Assembly (NCBI RefSeq): GCF_007273535.1
Contig: NZ_RIBP01000004.1
Coordinates: 2,332,001 to 2,396,000 of the forward strand
DNA: 64,000 nucleotides
From: Niallia circulans
Lineage (GTDB): Bacteria; Bacillota; Bacilli; Bacillales; Cytobacillaceae
Direction: 5' to 3'
This document shows positions 62,987 to 64,000 of the stretch, piece by piece; the first letter of the stretch is position 1; each line of letters begins with the position of its first letter. Both the position numbers and the translations under genes were made by a program. The notes below the pieces were generated by a model, which did not search any database, had not been told where the DNA came from, and saw nothing but the letters and a program-made list of their open reading frames with translations.

Positions 62987-63436
62987 ATGGAAAGTAGAAT
63001 AGATAGAATAAAAAAGCTGTTGCATTCTTCGAGCTATAAATTGACTCCTCAGAGAGAAGCAACAGTGAGGGTTTTGCTAGAGAATGAAGAAGACCACTTA
63101 AGTGCAGAAGATGTTTACCTCCTTGTAAAAGAAAAATCGCCCGAAATTGGATTAGCAACAGTTTACCGGACTTTAGAACTTCTGACTGAGCTGAAAATCG
63201 TTGATAAAATAAATTTCGGTGATGGTGTTTCTAGATATGACTTACGACAAGAAGGTGCAGCTCACTTTCATCATCATTTAGTATGCATAGAATGTGGTGC
63301 TGTTGACGAGATTCAAGAGGATTTATTAGGAGATGTTGAAAAAGTAGTTGAACGTGACTGGAATTTTAAAATAAAAGATCACCGTTTAACCTTTCATGGA
63401 ATATGTCATCGCTGCAATGAAAAAAGTGCAGATTAA
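62987..63436 (+). CDS. fur: Ferric uptake regulator Fur
   Basis: 149 residues. Winged-helix N-terminus with KLTPQREATVRVLLENEEDHLSAEDVY-type helices and EIGLATVYRTLELL (recognition helix); metal-binding HFHHHLVCIECGAVDEI (about 95-111) and the second CxxC in GICHRCNE. Fe(II)-dependent repressor of siderophore and iron uptake. The HHHLVCxxCG form and the spoIIM-fur-yqzK-xerD context point to Fur rather than PerR or Zur. Confidence 0.95.
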   Translation: MESRIDRIKKLLHSSSYKLTPQREATVRVLLENEEDHLSAEDVYLLVKEKSPEIGLATVYRTLELLTELKIVDKINFGDGVSRYDLRQEGAAHFHHHLVCIECGAVDEIQEDLLGDVEKVVERDWNFKIKDHRLTFHGICHRCNEKSAD

Positions 63437-63447
63437 AAAAAGAATGA

Positions 63448-63478
63448 GAAACCTTTTTCATATGGAGAAGGTTTTTTG
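63448..63478 (+). terminator. Terminator after fur
   Basis: GAAACCTT and AAGGTTTTTT form a stem with a large loop. Confidence 0.75.
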
Positions 63479-63568
63479 ATTTGTTTCATAGAATAGGCTC
63501 TATTATAGGTATATTTTCTCCGTAAACTGGCATAGCTTTTAATAAGAAACTAGTTTGGAGGAAAATCT

Positions 63569-63796
63569 ATGCTGCAATGGTCTAAAGTTGTCTTTCGGAC
63601 AGCAAAGGTATTTTTGCTTTTTGTTGGATGTACGATTCTTTTTTATTATGCACTTATATGGTTTAATGAAGAATATCAGGATTTTCATCGCTATGATGAA
63701 CCGTCTGGAGCTGCTGTGAAAGTGAGCGGTGATGGGGAGGCTGAAGAGTTTTCCTGGAGAGAACGAATATTTCTTTTTTTCTTAAATGGGGAGTAA
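63569..63796 (+). CDS. yqzK: DUF4227 small membrane protein YqzK
   Basis: 75 residues. One membrane helix (about 10-30, KVFLLFVGCTILFYYALIW) and a conserved C-terminal tail HRYDEPSGAAVKV...WRERIFLFFLNGE. Conserved in Bacillus between fur and xerD; function unknown. GGAGG precedes the ATG; xerD begins 7 bases after the stop. Confidence 0.9.
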   Translation: MLQWSKVVFRTAKVFLLFVGCTILFYYALIWFNEEYQDFHRYDEPSGAAVKVSGDGEAEEFSWRERIFLFFLNGE

Positions 63797-63802
63797 TGAT
63801 AA

Positions 63803-64000
63803 ATGGAACAACAGCTTAAGGACTTTATGCATTATTTATTAGTGGAAAAGGGTTTGGCAAAAAACACACTAGTTTCTTATGAAAGGGATTTAAAATCCTA
63901 TTGCAAGTATATAAGAGACATAGAACAAATTGGCCTTACTGATATTCAACGCGCACATATCGTTCGATTTTTGGGGTTTTTGAAGGATAATGGGAAGTCC
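63803..64000 (+). CDS. xerD: Tyrosine recombinase XerD (N-terminal part)
   Basis: 66 codons before the window ends. The N-terminal core-binding domain is recognisable: MEQQLKDFMHYLLVEKGLAK, then NTLVSYERDLKSYCKYI and IVRFLGFLKDNGKS. With XerC (CodV) it resolves chromosome dimers at dif. GGGGAG lies 9 nt before the ATG. Position after yqzK is conserved. The catalytic domain is outside the window. Confidence 0.93.
   Translation, partial: MEQQLKDFMHYLLVEKGLAKNTLVSYERDLKSYCKYIRDIEQIGLTDIQRAHIVRFLGFLKDNGKS

Overview
This window looks like chromosomal DNA from a low-GC, endospore-forming Bacillaceae (Bacillus or a close genus such as Niallia or Cytobacillus; the genus is inference). The evidence is the sporulation genes (spoIIIAA-AH, spoIVB, spo0A, spoIIM, mciZ), AGGAGG-type ribosome binding sites, many TTG/GTG starts, rho-independent terminators after most operons, and gene order that follows the Bacillus subtilis yqhO-to-xerD region almost step by step. 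No rRNA, tRNA, CRISPR array or prophage was seen.

Layout. 1-4.2 kb: yqhP, yqhQ, yqhR, yqhT and efp. 4.2-6.6 kb: a local insertion with a possible structured RNA, an M23/LysM cell-wall hydrolase and an alkaline phosphatase. 6.7-12.0 kb: the eight-gene spoIIIA operon (feeding-tube complex) behind a good sigma-E promoter. 12.2-23.3 kb: housekeeping genes accB-accC-yqhY, nusB, xseA-xseB-ispA, dxs-tlyA, argR and recN. 23.5-27.0 kb: spoIVB, menA (reverse strand) and spo0A with its sigma-H/0A-box control region. 27.3-32.2 kb: accessory genes (hypothetical, HxlR regulator, malic enzyme plus AEC transporter, cold-shock protein). 32.2-41.3 kb: yqiK, then a branched-chain keto-acid dehydrogenase operon (bkdR-buk-lpdV-bkdAA-bkdAB-bkdB) and brxB. 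41.5-43.7 kb: arginine-type ABC transporter artPQR. 43.8-54.9 kb: an L,D-transpeptidase, the 31-residue membrane miniprotein prli42, yqjE, an orphan CheW, polYA, gndA, a metallophosphoesterase, zwf, rnz, yqjQ and msrA. 54.9-64 kb: yqkD, an OsmC protein, yqkE, a decayed IS3-family element, yqkF, mciZ, nudF, an EndoQ-like PHP protein, spoIIM, fur, yqzK and the start of xerD.

The genes fall into a few functional blocks: sporulation signalling and engulfment, fatty-acid and isoprenoid/quinone precursor synthesis (acc, dxs, ispA, menA), the oxidative pentose phosphate pair (zwf, gndA), branched-chain amino-acid catabolism feeding branched acyl-CoAs, and redox or metal homeostasis (brxB, msrA, OsmC, fur).

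The most unusual points are these. The bkd operon regulator has lost the motifs needed to activate sigma-54 and sits behind a sigma-A promoter, and ptb and bcd are absent from the operon. Two very small genes, mciZ and prli42, are easily missed. spoIIID-like annotation pitfalls aside, spoIIIAD has no ATG/GTG/TTG near its expected start and appears to begin at ATT. A dispersed repeat family is present in three copies whose leading hairpin covaries. The IS3 copy is broken in both orfA and orfB. aroQ, yqhV and folD are missing from their usual places.
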